A DNA stretch of 64,000 nucleotides from contig NZ_QUAJ01000011.1 of assembly GCF_003391055.1 (NCBI RefSeq), positions 1 through 64,000 of the forward strand, read 5' to 3'. Both the position numbers and the translations under genes were made by a program. The stretch is from Psychrilyobacter piezotolerans (GTDB lineage: Bacteria; Fusobacteriota; Fusobacteriia; Fusobacteriales; Fusobacteriaceae). This document shows, one piece after another, positions 8,612 through 16,787 of the stretch. The notes beneath the pieces were generated by a model. The model made no database searches. It had not been told where the DNA came from and saw nothing but the letters and a program-made list of their open reading frames with translations. How positions within the stretch are numbered: position 1 is the stretch's first letter; each line of letters begins with the position of its first letter.

Positions 8612-9030
8612 TATTTCTCACCACCATCTTTTTTTACAATTTTACAAGCGATTGGTAATTTCATAGTAGCTTTTCTAAGAGCTTTAAGTGCCAACTCTTC
8701 AGATACTCCAGAAACCTCAAACATGATTCTTCCTGGTTTAACTACTGCAACGTAACCTTCTACGTTACCTTTACCTTTACCCATTCTAACTCCAGCAGGT
8801 CTTGCTGTGATAGGCTTGTCAGGGAATATTCTAATAAATACAGTTCCTTCTCTTTTGAAAGTTCTGTTCATAGCTACTCTACAAGATTCAATTTGTCTGT
8901 TAGTGATCCACTTTGGTTCAAGGGCTTGTAATCCCCAGTCTCCGAATGCTACAGTATTTCCTCTTTGAGCAGTTCCTTTCATTCTTCCTCTGAAACTTTT
9001 TCTATGTTTTGTTCTTTTAGGCATTAACAT
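8611..9030 (-). CDS. rplP: 50S ribosomal protein L16
   Basis: L16 (139 aa) positions the A-site tRNA in the peptidyl transferase centre. [30 protein letters not shown] and the [19 protein letters not shown] block with the conserved RxGxGKG region are all present. Stop overlaps the rpmC start. Confidence 0.98.
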   Translation of the reverse strand: MLMPKRTKHRKSFRGRMKGTAQRGNTVAFGDWGLQALEPKWITNRQIESCRVAMNRTFKREGTVFIRIFPDKPITARPAGVRMGKGKGNVEGYVAVVKPGRIMFEVSGVSEELALKALRKATMKLPIACKIVKKDGGEK

Positions 9031-9032
9031 AA

Positions 9033-9689
9033 TTACTTAACCCCTCCTTCCATCTTAGTTGGAAGCACTTCACCATTAAAAATCCATACCTTGATTCCTA
9101 AAGCTCCGTATGTAGTTCTAGCAGTTGCTGTTGCGTAGTCGATGTCAGCTCTTAAAGTATGTAAAGGTACTTTTCCTGCTACATTCCATTCTGCTCTAGC
9201 GATTTCTGCTCCATTAAGTCTTCCTGAAATCATTACTTTGATTCCTTTTGCTCCAGCTTTTTCAGCTCTCATGATAGCTTGGTTCATTGCTCTCTTATAA
9301 GCAACCCTCTTCTCAATTGAAGTTGCGATTCCCTCTGCTACTAAAGTTGCGTCCTTGTTGAAGTTTCTAACTTCTTGTACTTTAATGATAACTTTTTTAC
9401 CAGTCATCTTAACTAACTTTGTCTTTAATGATTCGATTTCAGAACCTTTTCTTCCAATTACAATTCCAGCTTTAGCTGTGAATATTAAAACTACAACCTG
9501 CGAAGGTGAAGTTCTTTCTATTTTAACTTTAGAAATTCCTGCATGGTAGTAAGCTTTCTTTACGAAAGATCTGATTTCCATATCTTCGTGTAAGTAATTT
9601 GCGTACTCTTTTTTTCCAGCATACCAAGCTGATTCCCAAGTTCTTGTAATTCCAAGTCTTAGTCCTCTAGGATCTACTTTTTGTCCCAC
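9033..9689 (-). CDS. rpsC: 30S ribosomal protein S3
   Basis: S3 (218 aa) lines the mRNA entry tunnel. The N-terminal KH domain carries [11 protein letters not shown] (the GXXG loop, residue about 80), followed by the S3 C-terminal domain with [18 protein letters not shown] and [14 protein letters not shown]. Normal length; two bases before rplP. Confidence 0.98.
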   Translation of the reverse strand: MGQKVDPRGLRLGITRTWESAWYAGKKEYANYLHEDMEIRSFVKKAYYHAGISKVKIERTSPSQVVVLIFTAKAGIVIGRKGSEIESLKTKLVKMTGKKVIIKVQEVRNFNKDATLVAEGIATSIEKRVAYKRAMNQAIMRAEKAGAKGIKVMISGRLNGAEIARAEWNVAGKVPLHTLRADIDYATATARTTYGALGIKVWIFNGEVLPTKMEGGVK

Positions 9690-9706
9690 AGTCTTACCTC
9701 CCTGAT

Positions 9707-10039
9707 TTACTTCTCTGATACTGCTACAACGATGTGTGCTGTAGGTTTTCTGATTATGTCTGCCTTACCCATTGCTCTTGGCTTGATTCTCTTCAATACT
9801 GGTCCTTCGTTGATCATTATTGTAGAGACAACTAATTTTTCTTCATCCATTTCATGGTTGTTAGTTGCGTTAGCGATAGCTGATGATAAAGTTTTCTTTA
9901 TTGTTACTGCTGATTTCTTGTTTGCGAACTCAAGGATATCTAACGCTTCTAACGCTGATTTTCCTCTTATTAAGTCTGCTACTAATCTTGCTTTTCTTGG
10001 AGATAATCTCACATATCTAGTTATTGCTCTAGCTTCCAC
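9707..10039 (-). CDS. rplV: 50S ribosomal protein L22 (GTG start)
   Basis: L22 (110 aa) extends a beta hairpin into the exit tunnel, the site of some macrolide resistance changes. The start is read as GTG at 10037-10039 (then EARAITRYVRLSPRKARLV), with AGGGAGG eight bases upstream. The ATG seven codons further upstream overlaps that site. The hairpin tip GPVLKRIKPRAMGKADIIRK and HIVVAVSE end are typical. Confidence 0.95.
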   Translation of the reverse strand: MEARAITRYVRLSPRKARLVADLIRGKSALEALDILEFANKKSAVTIKKTLSSAIANATNNHEMDEEKLVVSTIMINEGPVLKRIKPRAMGKADIIRKPTAHIVVAVSEK

Positions 10040-10075
10040 TAGTATAACCTCCCTTATCATATCCTAATTGATACA

Positions 10076-10357
10076 TTATTTTTTCTTTTTCTTTTTATCT
10101 ACACCATGACCGTAATAAGTTCTAGTAGGTGAAAATTCTCCTAACTTATGTCCAACCATATACTCAGTTACGTGAACAGGTACATGCTTTTTACCGTTAT
10201 AAACTCCAAATGTTAATCCGATGAAGTTAGGAAATATAGTTGATCTTCTTGACCAAGTTTTGATTACCGCTTTCATGTTATCCGCCGCTACTGCTGCTTC
10301 AACTTTCTTCATTAAGTGATGATCACAAAAAGGTCCTTTTTTTAATGATCTTGCCAT
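10076..10357 (-). CDS. rpsS: 30S ribosomal protein S19
   Basis: S19 (93 aa), in the head of the small subunit and contacting A-site t[21 protein letters not shown] and [24 protein letters not shown]-type motifs are clear (second given as [17 protein letters not shown]). It ends in a lysine-only tail (KKKKKK). Confidence 0.98.
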   Translation of the reverse strand: MARSLKKGPFCDHHLMKKVEAAVAADNMKAVIKTWSRRSTIFPNFIGLTFGVYNGKKHVPVHVTEYMVGHKLGEFSPTRTYYGHGVDKKKKKK

Positions 10358-10378
10358 TAGTCAGTGCCTCCTCTCAAA

Positions 10379-11212
10379 TTACTTTTTCTTCTTTCTTCTT
10401 ACGATGAACTTATCAGATGCTTTCTTTCCTCTAGTTTTCTTACCTAAAGTAGGTTTACCCCAAGGAGTAACAGGAGATTTTCTACCGATAGGTGATCTAC
10501 CTTCTCCTCCACCATGTGGATGATCACAAGGGTTCATTGCTGATCCTCTTACGTGTGGTCTTCTTCCCATGTTTCTGTTTCTACCTGCTTTACCGATTGA
10601 AACTAATTGATGTTCAGCGTTTCCGATCTCACCAATAGTTGCCATACATTCTTTATGAATTAATCTTAATTCTCCAGAAGGTAATTCGATATGACAGTAA
10701 GTTCCTTCTTTAGCAACTAATCTAGCTGAAGTTCCTGCAGATCTTACTAATTGTCCACCTTTAGCAATTTGTAATTCAATGTTATGGATTTGCGTTCCTA
10801 CTGGCATATCCTTTAACTTAAGTGCGTTTCCTGGCTTGATTTCTGCGTTAGCTCCCGCCATTACAACGTCTCCAGCTACTAATCCTTTAGGAGCTAAGAT
10901 ATATCTCTTTTCTCCATCTACATAATGTAATAAAGCGATGTTTGCTGTTCTGTTTGGATCATATTGAATAGATGCTACCTTTGCAGGTATGTCTAATTTA
11001 TTTCTTTTGAAATCAATTATTCTATACATTCTCTTATGACCTTTTTGTCTGTTTCTACCTGTTCTGTGACCGTAGTTATCTCTACCGTACGCTGAGTTTA
11101 AAGGTACAGTCAAAGATTTTTCAGGTCTAACATTTTTATCTAATTCTTCACTAACTAGGTAAGACATATGTCTCGTACCGTTAGTCATAGCTTTCATCTT
11201 TCTGATTGCCAT
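10379..11212 (-). CDS. rplB: 50S ribosomal protein L2
   Basis: L2 (277 aa) supports the peptidyl transferase centre and subunit joining. The OB-fold and SH3-like domains are followed by the conserved [22 protein letters not shown]-type loop near residues 225-245 (key His, Gly-Gly-Gly). The C-terminal tail is basic. Standard order rplW-rplB-rpsS. Confidence 0.98.
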   Translation of the reverse strand: MAIRKMKAMTNGTRHMSYLVSEELDKNVRPEKSLTVPLNSAYGRDNYGHRTGRNRQKGHKRMYRIIDFKRNKLDIPAKVASIQYDPNRTANIALLHYVDGEKRYILAPKGLVAGDVVMAGANAEIKPGNALKLKDMPVGTQIHNIELQIAKGGQLVRSAGTSARLVAKEGTYCHIELPSGELRLIHKECMATIGEIGNAEHQLVSIGKAGRNRNMGRRPHVRGSAMNPCDHPHGGGEGRSPIGRKSPVTPWGKPTLGKKTRGKKASDKFIVRRKKKK

Positions 11213-11267
11213 TTCTATTAACCTCCATTGACCTATAAATATCTTATATTTTTAAAATTTTTTTCAA

Positions 11268-11555
11268 TTAAACTGTTTCGAAGTAAGTTATTGCATTTCC
11301 TTCAGCTAATGTTACAACAGCTTTTTTCTTAGCAGCAGTCATGTACAACTTTTGTCCATGTCTAGCTGAAACTGATTTGATGTTAGATGTAGCTACATCT
11401 GTTACCTTTACATTAAAGATAGTTTCGATAGCTTTTCTTATTTCAATTTTGTTAGCCTTCTTATTTACTTCAAAAGTGAATTTATTGAATTCTCTTCTTA
11501 AAATTTCAGATTTTTCAGTGATGATAGGCTTTTTGATGATATCGTAAGCAGTCAT
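11268..11555 (-). CDS. rplW: 50S ribosomal protein L23
   Basis: L23 (95 aa) at the tunnel exit, the docking site for trigger factor and SRP. DIIKKPIITEKSE and the FEVNKKANKIEIRKAIE segment with the FNVKVTDVAT turn are diagnostic. Start overlaps the rplD stop as TAATG. Confidence 0.97.
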   Translation of the reverse strand: MTAYDIIKKPIITEKSEILRREFNKFTFEVNKKANKIEIRKAIETIFNVKVTDVATSNIKSVSARHGQKLYMTAAKKKAVVTLAEGNAITYFETV

Positions 11556-12187
11556 TATCCTAGCACCTCCTCAAGAGTTGTTAAAGCATCCTTAGTAATG
11601 ATTACTTGGTTTTGCTTTAATAACCAGTATACACCTAATTCATTTGGTTGTAATACAACTGCATTTTCTAGGTTTCTAGCTGATAAATATAAGTTGAAGT
11701 CTTCTTTGTTTGCTAAGTCATTTACTACGAATAATTGCTTATTAGTAGCGTTTAAAGCAGTTGTTAACGCAACGATTGTCTTTGTTCTAGGTGCATCTAA
11801 TGCTGCATCTAATACTAAGATATCTCCGTTAGCTACTTTAGCTGATAAAGCTGATTTTAAAGCTAAGCTTCTTACTTTCTTATTTACTTTCTTTTCAAAT
11901 GATCTTGGTGACGGACCGAATGTAACTCCTCCACCTACCATATGAGGGGCTCTGATAGTACCTTGTCTAGCTCTACCTGTTCCCTTTTGTCTGAAAGGCT
12001 TTCTTCCTCCACCTCTCACCATTCCTCTTGTCTTAGTTGATGCAGTCCCTTGTCTTGCAGCAGCTAATTCAGCAGTTAACACTTCGTGTAAAACTGTTTT
12101 ATTAGGCTCAATAGCGAATACTGTATCTTTAACTTCTACAGTACCAGTTTGAGTACCTGTAACATCATATATATTTAAAACTGACAT
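11555..12187 (-). CDS. rplD: 50S ribosomal protein L4
   Basis: L4 (210 aa) with an extended loop lining the exit tunnel ([34 protein letters not shown]). In enterobacteria L4 represses its own operon through the S10 leader; here no comparable leader was recognised upstream of rpsJ. Confidence 0.97.
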   Translation of the reverse strand: MSVLNIYDVTGTQTGTVEVKDTVFAIEPNKTVLHEVLTAELAAARQGTASTKTRGMVRGGGRKPFRQKGTGRARQGTIRAPHMVGGGVTFGPSPRSFEKKVNKKVRSLALKSALSAKVANGDILVLDAALDAPRTKTIVALTTALNATNKQLFVVNDLANKEDFNLYLSARNLENAVVLQPNELGVYWLLKQNQVIITKDALTTLEEVLG

Positions 12188-12217
12188 TGTCGTCCTCCTC
12201 TCTTATTTCCTTCTAAA

Positions 12218-12844
12218 TTATTTTTTGATAGCTGGCTTAATTACGATGTATCCGTTCTTTGGTCCTGGAACCGCACCTTTTACTAATAATAAGTTGTTTT
12301 CAATATCAACTTTTACTAATTCTAAGTTTTGAACAGTTACTTGTGCATTACCATATCTTCCCATCATTTTCATACCTTTGAATACTTTAGAAGGGTTTGA
12401 AGATTGACCAATTGATCCTCCAAGTCTATGATTTCTTGAAACACCATGAGTTGCTCTGTTTCCGCTGAAGTTATGTCTCTTCATTACACCGGCAGTACCT
12501 TTACCTTTTGAAGTACCTGTGATGTCTACGAAGTTAGTACCTTCTAAAACGTCTACTTTTAACTCTTGTCCTAATTCATAACCTTCTACTGAGTCTACTT
12601 TAAGCTCTTTAACAAATCTTTGAGATTTAACTCCAGCTTTGTTGAAGATTCCCATAAGTGGCTTAGTAGTGTTCTTCTCTTTCTTTTCTCCGAAACCTAA
12701 TTGAATAGCTGAGTACCCTTCTTTTTCTACAGTTTTCTTTTGTAAAACATAGTTAGGACCTGCTTCGATTACTGTTACTGGAATAGCTTTTCCATCTTCG
12801 AAGATTTGAGTCATTCCGATTTTTTTTCCTAAAATTCCTGACAT
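12218..12844 (-). CDS. rplC: 50S ribosomal protein L3
   Basis: L3 (208 aa) near the peptidyl transferase centre. The start is placed at MSGILGKKIGMTQIFEDGK, the family N-terminus, nine bases after GGAGGT. The frame stays open for 39 more codons upstream, through a structured intergenic element (12901-12972), but that extension is not L3-like. Signature GTSKGKGTAGVMKRHNF and HRLGGSIGQSSNP are present. Confidence 0.97.
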   Translation of the reverse strand: MSGILGKKIGMTQIFEDGKAIPVTVIEAGPNYVLQKKTVEKEGYSAIQLGFGEKKEKNTTKPLMGIFNKAGVKSQRFVKELKVDSVEGYELGQELKVDVLEGTNFVDITGTSKGKGTAGVMKRHNFSGNRATHGVSRNHRLGGSIGQSSNPSKVFKGMKMMGRYGNAQVTVQNLELVKVDIENNLLLVKGAVPGPKNGYIVIKPAIKK

Positions 12845-12900
12845 ATTGTGTCTACCTCCATCAAATAATATATTGGTTAGCAACTTTGCCTCGTGGTTCC

Positions 12901-12972
12901 CACATTTTCTTTTTACAGAAAACAGCGTATTACTGCCAACTTGTATTATTCTGTAAAGCAATCTAAAATGTG
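12901..12972 (-). promoter_or_regulatory. Long stem-loop between rpsJ and rplC
   Basis: Two nested perfect 8-bp stems, CACATTTT/AAAATGTG (12901-12908, 12965-12972) and TTACAGAA/TTCTGTAA (12913-12920, 12949-12956), cap a 28-base apical region. It lies in the 165-base gap before rplC, in an operon whose other gaps are mostly under 60 bases. A role in RNA processing or control of rplC translation is inferred. Confidence 0.5.
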
Positions 12973-13009
12973 ATTTTTAAATTACCCAACAAAACGAAAT
13001 CATTAGTAA

Positions 13010-13318
13010 TTAAACTTGTTTGATTTCAATACCTACACCAGCTGGTAAGTTAACTGCAGTTAAAGATGAAATAGTCTTTTGAGTAGCGTCTTTAATCTCA
13101 ACCATTCTTCTGTGAACTCTCATTTCGAATTGCTCTCTAGAAGATTTGTTAACGTGAACTGATTTTAATACAGTGTGCTTTTTAATCTTTGTTGGTAAAG
13201 GCATTGGCCCAGCGATTTCCGCTCCAGATTTTTTAGCAACGTCTGCGATTTTTGCTGCTGATTGATCCAATAATTTGTGATCATAAGCGTTTAAATAGAT
13301 TCTTAACTTTGATGCCAT
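13010..13318 (-). CDS. rpsJ: 30S ribosomal protein S10 (NusE)
   Basis: S10 (102 aa), first gene of the ribosomal cluster; it is also the antitermination factor NusE. KLRIYLNAYDHKLLDQSA, GPMPLPTKI, SREQFEMRVHRRMVEI and the VNLPAGVGIEIKQ end identify it. A consensus-like promoter (13388-13415) lies 70 bases upstream. rpsL, rpsG, fusA and tuf are not adjacent. Confidence 0.98.
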   Translation of the reverse strand: MASKLRIYLNAYDHKLLDQSAAKIADVAKKSGAEIAGPMPLPTKIKKHTVLKSVHVNKSSREQFEMRVHRRMVEIKDATQKTISSLTAVNLPAGVGIEIKQV

Positions 13319-13387
13319 TTGTATATTGCACCTCCCGTCTTGTAATGTTTTATAGTTTTAAGGTCAACTATCTTTCACAACCCAAAT

Positions 13388-13415
13388 AGTATATCACACT
13401 TTCTGAAAAATGCAA
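13388..13415 (-). promoter_or_regulatory. Promoter of the S10-spc operon
   Basis: Minus strand -35 TTGCAT (13410-13415), 16-base spacer, -10 TATACT (13388-13393). Leader of about 60 bases before rpsJ. Confidence 0.75.
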
Positions 13416-13429
13416 AATGTTTTTTGTGT

Positions 13430-14140
13430 TATAAACCTTTTTTGTGACTGTGGGGATTACCAAGTTTTTTTTAGCTCTCCGCTTCTTAAATACCTAGTAA
13501 GTTTATCAAAAACGAAGAGAAAGATACAGGACAAATGTCCGGTTTAGAAGTTTTTGTTTTTAGCACCTTTATTTTAATGATACTAAATTTCAAGAAACCA
13601 CATTCAAGGCTTTTTTCCTCTACTCTGTTTCCATATATATAGTATGTTTTTGCAGGACTCTCCCTTTTTATAGTTTCCCGATTCACGAATACCAAAATTG
13701 ATTGTAGCTAAAATAAATTTTGAATGTACGTAACCTTCATACTCCACCTGTTTCCGCCTCTAGCTTTAAAGGCGGACAAAGCTAAGTTCTGGGCTTCTAT
13801 CTTCGAAGTTTATAGTCGTTGAGCTTCAACTGTAATGTTCCTACAAGAACAATCGTGACTTACTCCACTAAGACAATTATAAACCTTCTTGATCCTCTTT
13901 GGTTCTGTTTCTCAGATCAAGCTGAGAAATGAACCCGTATTAAAGAGGGACTCTTTAGAACTTCTAACTTTTGCCACCATTCTGCACCAATCATCATAAA
14001 TCAATAGAACACGAATTATATCTGACTTCATCTTTCTACCCCCTCTCCCACTTCGTGGACTCTCCCCCTCAAAGGGAGAAAGAAACAAAATTCAATGCTT
14101 TCCGATACTTTTCTCTTGAAAAAAAGTAACCAAAAGTTCA
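13430..14140. other. Gene-poor accessory stretch with mobile-element and repeat remnants
   Basis: No convincing intact gene. A 69-codon frame at 13486-13695 (minus) has no ribosome-binding site or recognisable domain and is not called. 13740-13985 looks like the decayed 3' end of an IS200/IS605-type element. 14041-14090 carries CCCTCTCC-type inverted repeats of a kind also seen between gyrB and gyrA. From 14110 a dispersed repeat begins. Confidence 0.5.
13740..13985 (-). mobile_element. Possible decayed IS200/IS605 (tnpB) 3' end
   Basis: On the minus strand the sequence has the general features of the right end of TnpB-type elements: a run reading TGTAGGAACATTACAG, then TATAAACTTCGAAGATAGAAGCC, then a short CCGCCTTTA/TAGAGGCGG hairpin near 13755-13773, and an end around GGAGTATGAAGG. 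No tnpB frame survives; all frames have stops. The resemblance is from memory of such ends, so this is a weak call. Confidence 0.35.
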
Positions 14141-14330
14141 AGACTTATTAAAAAATTTGATTCTGTAATAAAAAACCTCCTAAAAATTAGACCGTGAAGG
14201 TCTTCACCATAACTCTAAAAAATTTATTCCATAAATTTAGAGTTGTGAGAGAATCGACTGCCCACACTTTAGTTAGTCGTCGAATATTTTTAGGAGGCTT
14301 CTTTCGTATTTCATTTACGTTATTTTTTAA
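14110..14330. repeat. Dispersed repeat, copy 1 (cloverleaf-forming)
   Basis: Shares with 35405-35560 the opening AAAAAAGTAACCAAA(A)GTTCAAG and the closing TATTTCATTTAC(G/A) block, with related sequence between, including TCGAATATTTTT. The core 14176-14297 can fold into a cloverleaf: a 12-bp closing stem (CCTCCTAAAAAT/ATTTTTAGGAGG) and three internal hairpins at 14189-14203, 14211-14244 and 14255-14279. The same 12-bp end sequence resembles the terminator at 32926-32957. Confidence 0.6.
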
Positions 14331-14583
14331 TACTCATTTTCATTCTTCTCTTTTTCTTTTTTTGCTTTTCTTTTATCTTTTCAAGTATTTTTGTAATTTC
14401 ATCATTACAACCTTTACAAGGCGTTCCATAACTTTCTATATCAAAATTAGAGCGTGCAATCATCTCCGCTTTACTTTCCAAAGTCAAAGTAGTGACTGAT
14501 GAAAGCTTTTTTAACCCTTTTCTTCTTTTTCTATAATTATTTTTAGATAACTGCACAGCAATAATTCCCATTTTTTTATCCAT
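14320..14583 (-). CDS. Small hypothetical protein, lysine-rich
   Basis: An 87-aa protein I do not recognise. It is strongly basic with a terminal run of lysines (KEKQKKKKRRMKM) and a CKGC motif near residue 56 that could bind metal or be structural. It starts one base after the stop of the gene at 14585-14980, with a GGAGAT site, so the two probably form an operon. Its 3' end overlaps the edge of the repeat at 14110-14330. No export signal. It could be a fast-evolving lineage-specific protein; function is unknown. Confidence 0.5.
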   Translation of the reverse strand: MDKKMGIIAVQLSKNNYRKRRKGLKKLSSVTTLTLESKAEMIARSNFDIESYGTPCKGCNDEITKILEKIKEKQKKKKRRMKMSIKK

Positions 14584-14584
14584 A

Positions 14585-14980
14585 TTATTTATCTCCTATT
14601 TTTTTGATTTCTTCATAAACTTTTTTTATATCTCGAAAATCTCCATTTTTTCTTTGTTTCACATAGATTTCTTTAGTACACAAGTTTTTAATTTCATGAG
14701 TATACATGCCTCGAAAATTTTTTCTGTTTAATTCTTTATTCAAATATTTTTTACAAGCATAATCATAGGCATTAAAATAATTTTCAATAACACTATCTAG
14801 TAATTCTCCATCTTTAAAATTTAAAATTTCTTTATATGCATCATCAATCCTCGCCCTAATCTGTGATTCTAGCTGTAATGCAATCAATTTATTGGCTTTC
14901 CGTATATAGCATGCTGATACTCCTGCTACAAGTGCACTGATACCTGATATTATTAACGGCATCAACTTTTCCAATTCCAT
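14585..14980 (-). CDS. Hypothetical membrane-anchored protein
   Basis: About 131 aa. One hydrophobic N-terminal segment (LIISGISALVAGVSACYI, residues about 8-25) is followed by an all-helical soluble part with charged and aromatic residues (NYFNAYDYACKKYLNK). The start is taken at the second Met of MVM, seven bases after GGAGG; the upstream GTG is too close to that site. It resembles the loosely defined small membrane-anchored proteins often found in accessory regions, but I cannot name the family. A 50-bp sequence upstream (15011-15060) is repeated upstream of the gene at 15725-16579. Confidence 0.6.
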   Translation of the reverse strand: MELEKLMPLIISGISALVAGVSACYIRKANKLIALQLESQIRARIDDAYKEILNFKDGELLDSVIENYFNAYDYACKKYLNKELNRKNFRGMYTHEIKNLCTKEIYVKQRKNGDFRDIKKVYEEIKKIGDK

Positions 14981-15010
14981 AACCACACCTCCTGCATCAA
15001 ACTAACCCTA

Positions 15011-15060
15011 CTACAGTACACTTACTCCTTTCTAAGATATTTCCTTTAAAATCACTAAGC
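15011..15060 (-). repeat. Upstream repeat, copy 1
   Basis: About 43 of 50 positions match 16601-16650. Both copies sit 20-35 bases upstream of the start of an unrecognised membrane protein gene on the same strand. On the minus strand both copies also read as a short similar peptide (S-D/E-FKGN-x-LE-x-SKC), so they may be remains of a duplicated gene end. Confidence 0.6.
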
Positions 15061-15170
15061 CTCTCTCCCTTTTCCTCCCCAAAAGATTTTTTAACCCCTA
15101 CCGCTCCTATACCCATTATAATTTTTTCTGCTCTTTTTTCAACTATTCTTCCTTTAGATACATATTAATA

Positions 15171-15677
15171 TTAATTTTCCCTTCCCTCAATAATACCTTC
15201 CATATAGATAATTTGTTTATCTATATGAGAAGCTGTAACTTCATTAATAATCTCATGCATTGCATCTATATTTGAATTTGAAAAATCATTTTCAAGTATT
15301 TCCTTTATAAGCCTTGGGTTAGTCACTTGAAATTCCTTACCCATTCCTACCGTCATCAAAACTATCCCAATATCTTCTCTCACTTTATAAATATCATAGA
15401 AACTAGATCTCCCTATAAATGTTGTAGCTTTTTCAAATGTTAATTCTTCTTCTCCACTTTTAAACAGCATAGAATGAAATAAAACATCATAATATACAGT
15501 ATATATTTCACTCTTCCCAATAATAATCGCAAAATTATTAGGGCGAATTAAAATAATTTTTTCAAATTCATTTCCAAATCTCAATTTTCCATCAAATTCT
15601 CTAATACCTACAAGTTTTTCTTCACTAAAACTAATACTAAATATTATCATGAACATCATCGCTAATAATTTTTTCAT
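15171..15677 (-). CDS. Hypothetical secreted/periplasmic protein
   Basis: A 168-aa protein with a clear Sec signal peptide (KKLLAMMFMIIFSISFS, cleavage near residue 18) and no lipobox, so probably periplasmic. The mature part is mixed beta/alpha with no cysteines and no motif I know. A good AGGAGG site lies upstream. The frame continues after two stops into about 50 open codons (15165-15003), which hints that the gene was once longer or that another coding remnant follows. Neighbours are also unrecognised. Function unknown. Confidence 0.65.
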   Translation of the reverse strand: MKKLLAMMFMIIFSISFSEEKLVGIREFDGKLRFGNEFEKIILIRPNNFAIIIGKSEIYTVYYDVLFHSMLFKSGEEELTFEKATTFIGRSSFYDIYKVREDIGIVLMTVGMGKEFQVTNPRLIKEILENDFSNSNIDAMHEIINEVTASHIDKQIIYMEGIIEGREN

Positions 15678-15724
15678 AAAAACCTCCTATTTTTACAAAC
15701 TCAATGTTAATTAAAGCTTATTTT

Positions 15725-16579
15725 CTATATGTTTTCTAACTCAACCTCAATTTTTTTCAGTACTTTTTCGGATTTCTCTATTATTTTAAACCCCTTGCCA
15801 TTTAAATTAATGTCCAACAGATGATACTTCCACATTTCTCCCCATTTTTCTTCCCGCTGTGATCCGAGAAGTTTCTCCCCTATACCTTCTATTAATTTTT
15901 TCATTTCTTTCTCGATCTTATCAGAAGGTATTTCTCCTTCTTTAGATCTAACCATATCGTATATCTCTATATCTTTAACTTTTAATTTTTCATCGCCTTT
16001 AAGAGATTCAAATAAAACTTTTCTCCTCTTTTTATTTTTCAACAAATAATTATAATCTTCCAAAGTATCAACAAGCAATCTCTCCATTTTCAAAATATCT
16101 TCTCCAATATCTTTATCAAGCTCCATTATCACATTTAGATTATTGTCAATAAATTGATTTTTAAATTTACTAAACACTTTAGATTCTTCCTTATAACTAT
16201 CCCAAGAAGTTAAATATAATAAATTAAGTTGCATGTTACGTGCACAATCATTTTTTTCTGCTCCTTTAACATTCTCCTTCAATACAAACTTCAAATATTT
16301 TAAAACCCCAAGTTTTCTATTCCTTTCGTTTCTCTTCTTTTCTTTCTCTCTTTCATTTTCTTCTTCTTTTCTGTGTTTTTCCAACCTTTGTATTTGAAAC
16401 CAAACTCCTCCCAAGGTCAAAATAGCCCCTACATATCCCCCTAAAAATCCTAAGTGTTCACCATCTTTAACTATAATAAAAATAAATTTTGGTATTAACA
16501 CAAATATGAATATTCCCCAAAATAGTATATATTTACGATTCTTTTTTATCCATTTAATTTCTTTAGAAAATTGATTCAT
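15725..16579 (-). CDS. Hypothetical membrane protein with cytoplasmic helical domain
   Basis: About 284 aa. Two hydrophobic segments near the N-terminus (ILFWGIFIFVLIPKFIFII, then GFLGGYVGAILTLGGVWFQI) are followed by a long charged, probably coiled-coil region (RLEKHRKEEENEREKEKKRNE, residues about 68-88) and a helical C-terminal domain. The start is the third codon of the open frame, an ATG preceded by GGAGGGG. The layout is seen in several poorly characterised bacterial membrane proteins of accessory regions, but no catalytic motif is visible. It shares an upstream repeat with the gene at 14585-14980. Confidence 0.6.
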   Translation of the reverse strand: MNQFSKEIKWIKKNRKYILFWGIFIFVLIPKFIFIIVKDGEHLGFLGGYVGAILTLGGVWFQIQRLEKHRKEEENEREKEKKRNERNRKLGVLKYLKFVLKENVKGAEKNDCARNMQLNLLYLTSWDSYKEESKVFSKFKNQFIDNNLNVIMELDKDIGEDILKMERLLVDTLEDYNYLLKNKKRRKVLFESLKGDEKLKVKDIEIYDMVRSKEGEIPSDKIEKEMKKLIEGIGEKLLGSQREEKWGEMWKYHLLDINLNGKGFKIIEKSEKVLKKIEVELENI

Positions 16580-16600
16580 CCCCACCCCTCCAAAATATCA

Positions 16601-16650
16601 CTATAATACACTTACTATTTTCTAAGGTATTTCCTTTAAATTCACTAACC
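16601..16650 (-). repeat. Upstream repeat, copy 2
   Basis: Partner of 15011-15060 (about 86% identity over 50 bp, ungapped), in the same orientation and at a similar distance before the next start codon. Confidence 0.6.
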
Positions 16651-16754
16651 ATTCTCGCTTTGGTTTCCTTTACGAAGTTCACATTTTAAATTAAGTTTTA
16701 AGTACACTTAATTTTTATAATCGTGAAAAACACCATAAAAAGGAAGAGTTAACT

Positions 16755-16787
16755 AAAAAAGGATTAGACTCTTTAGTCTAATCCTTT
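16755..16787 (-). terminator. Terminator of recA-recX
   Basis: Minus strand stem GGATTAGACT/AGTCTAATCC with a 4-base loop followed by TTTTTT. It overlaps the last codons of recX. Confidence 0.85.

Noticed and set aside
12845-12961. N-terminal extension of L3 by 39 codons
   Set aside because: The family start MSGILGKKIGMTQ has its own ribosome-binding site, and the extension covers a structured RNA element.
13486-13695. 69-codon open frame on the minus strand
   Set aside because: No ribosome-binding site, no domain and a composition like the surrounding decayed DNA; not called as a gene.
14194-14499. 101-codon frame on the plus strand
   Set aside because: It runs through the cloverleaf repeat and antisense to a better supported gene; phenylalanine-rich composition is typical of a shadow frame.
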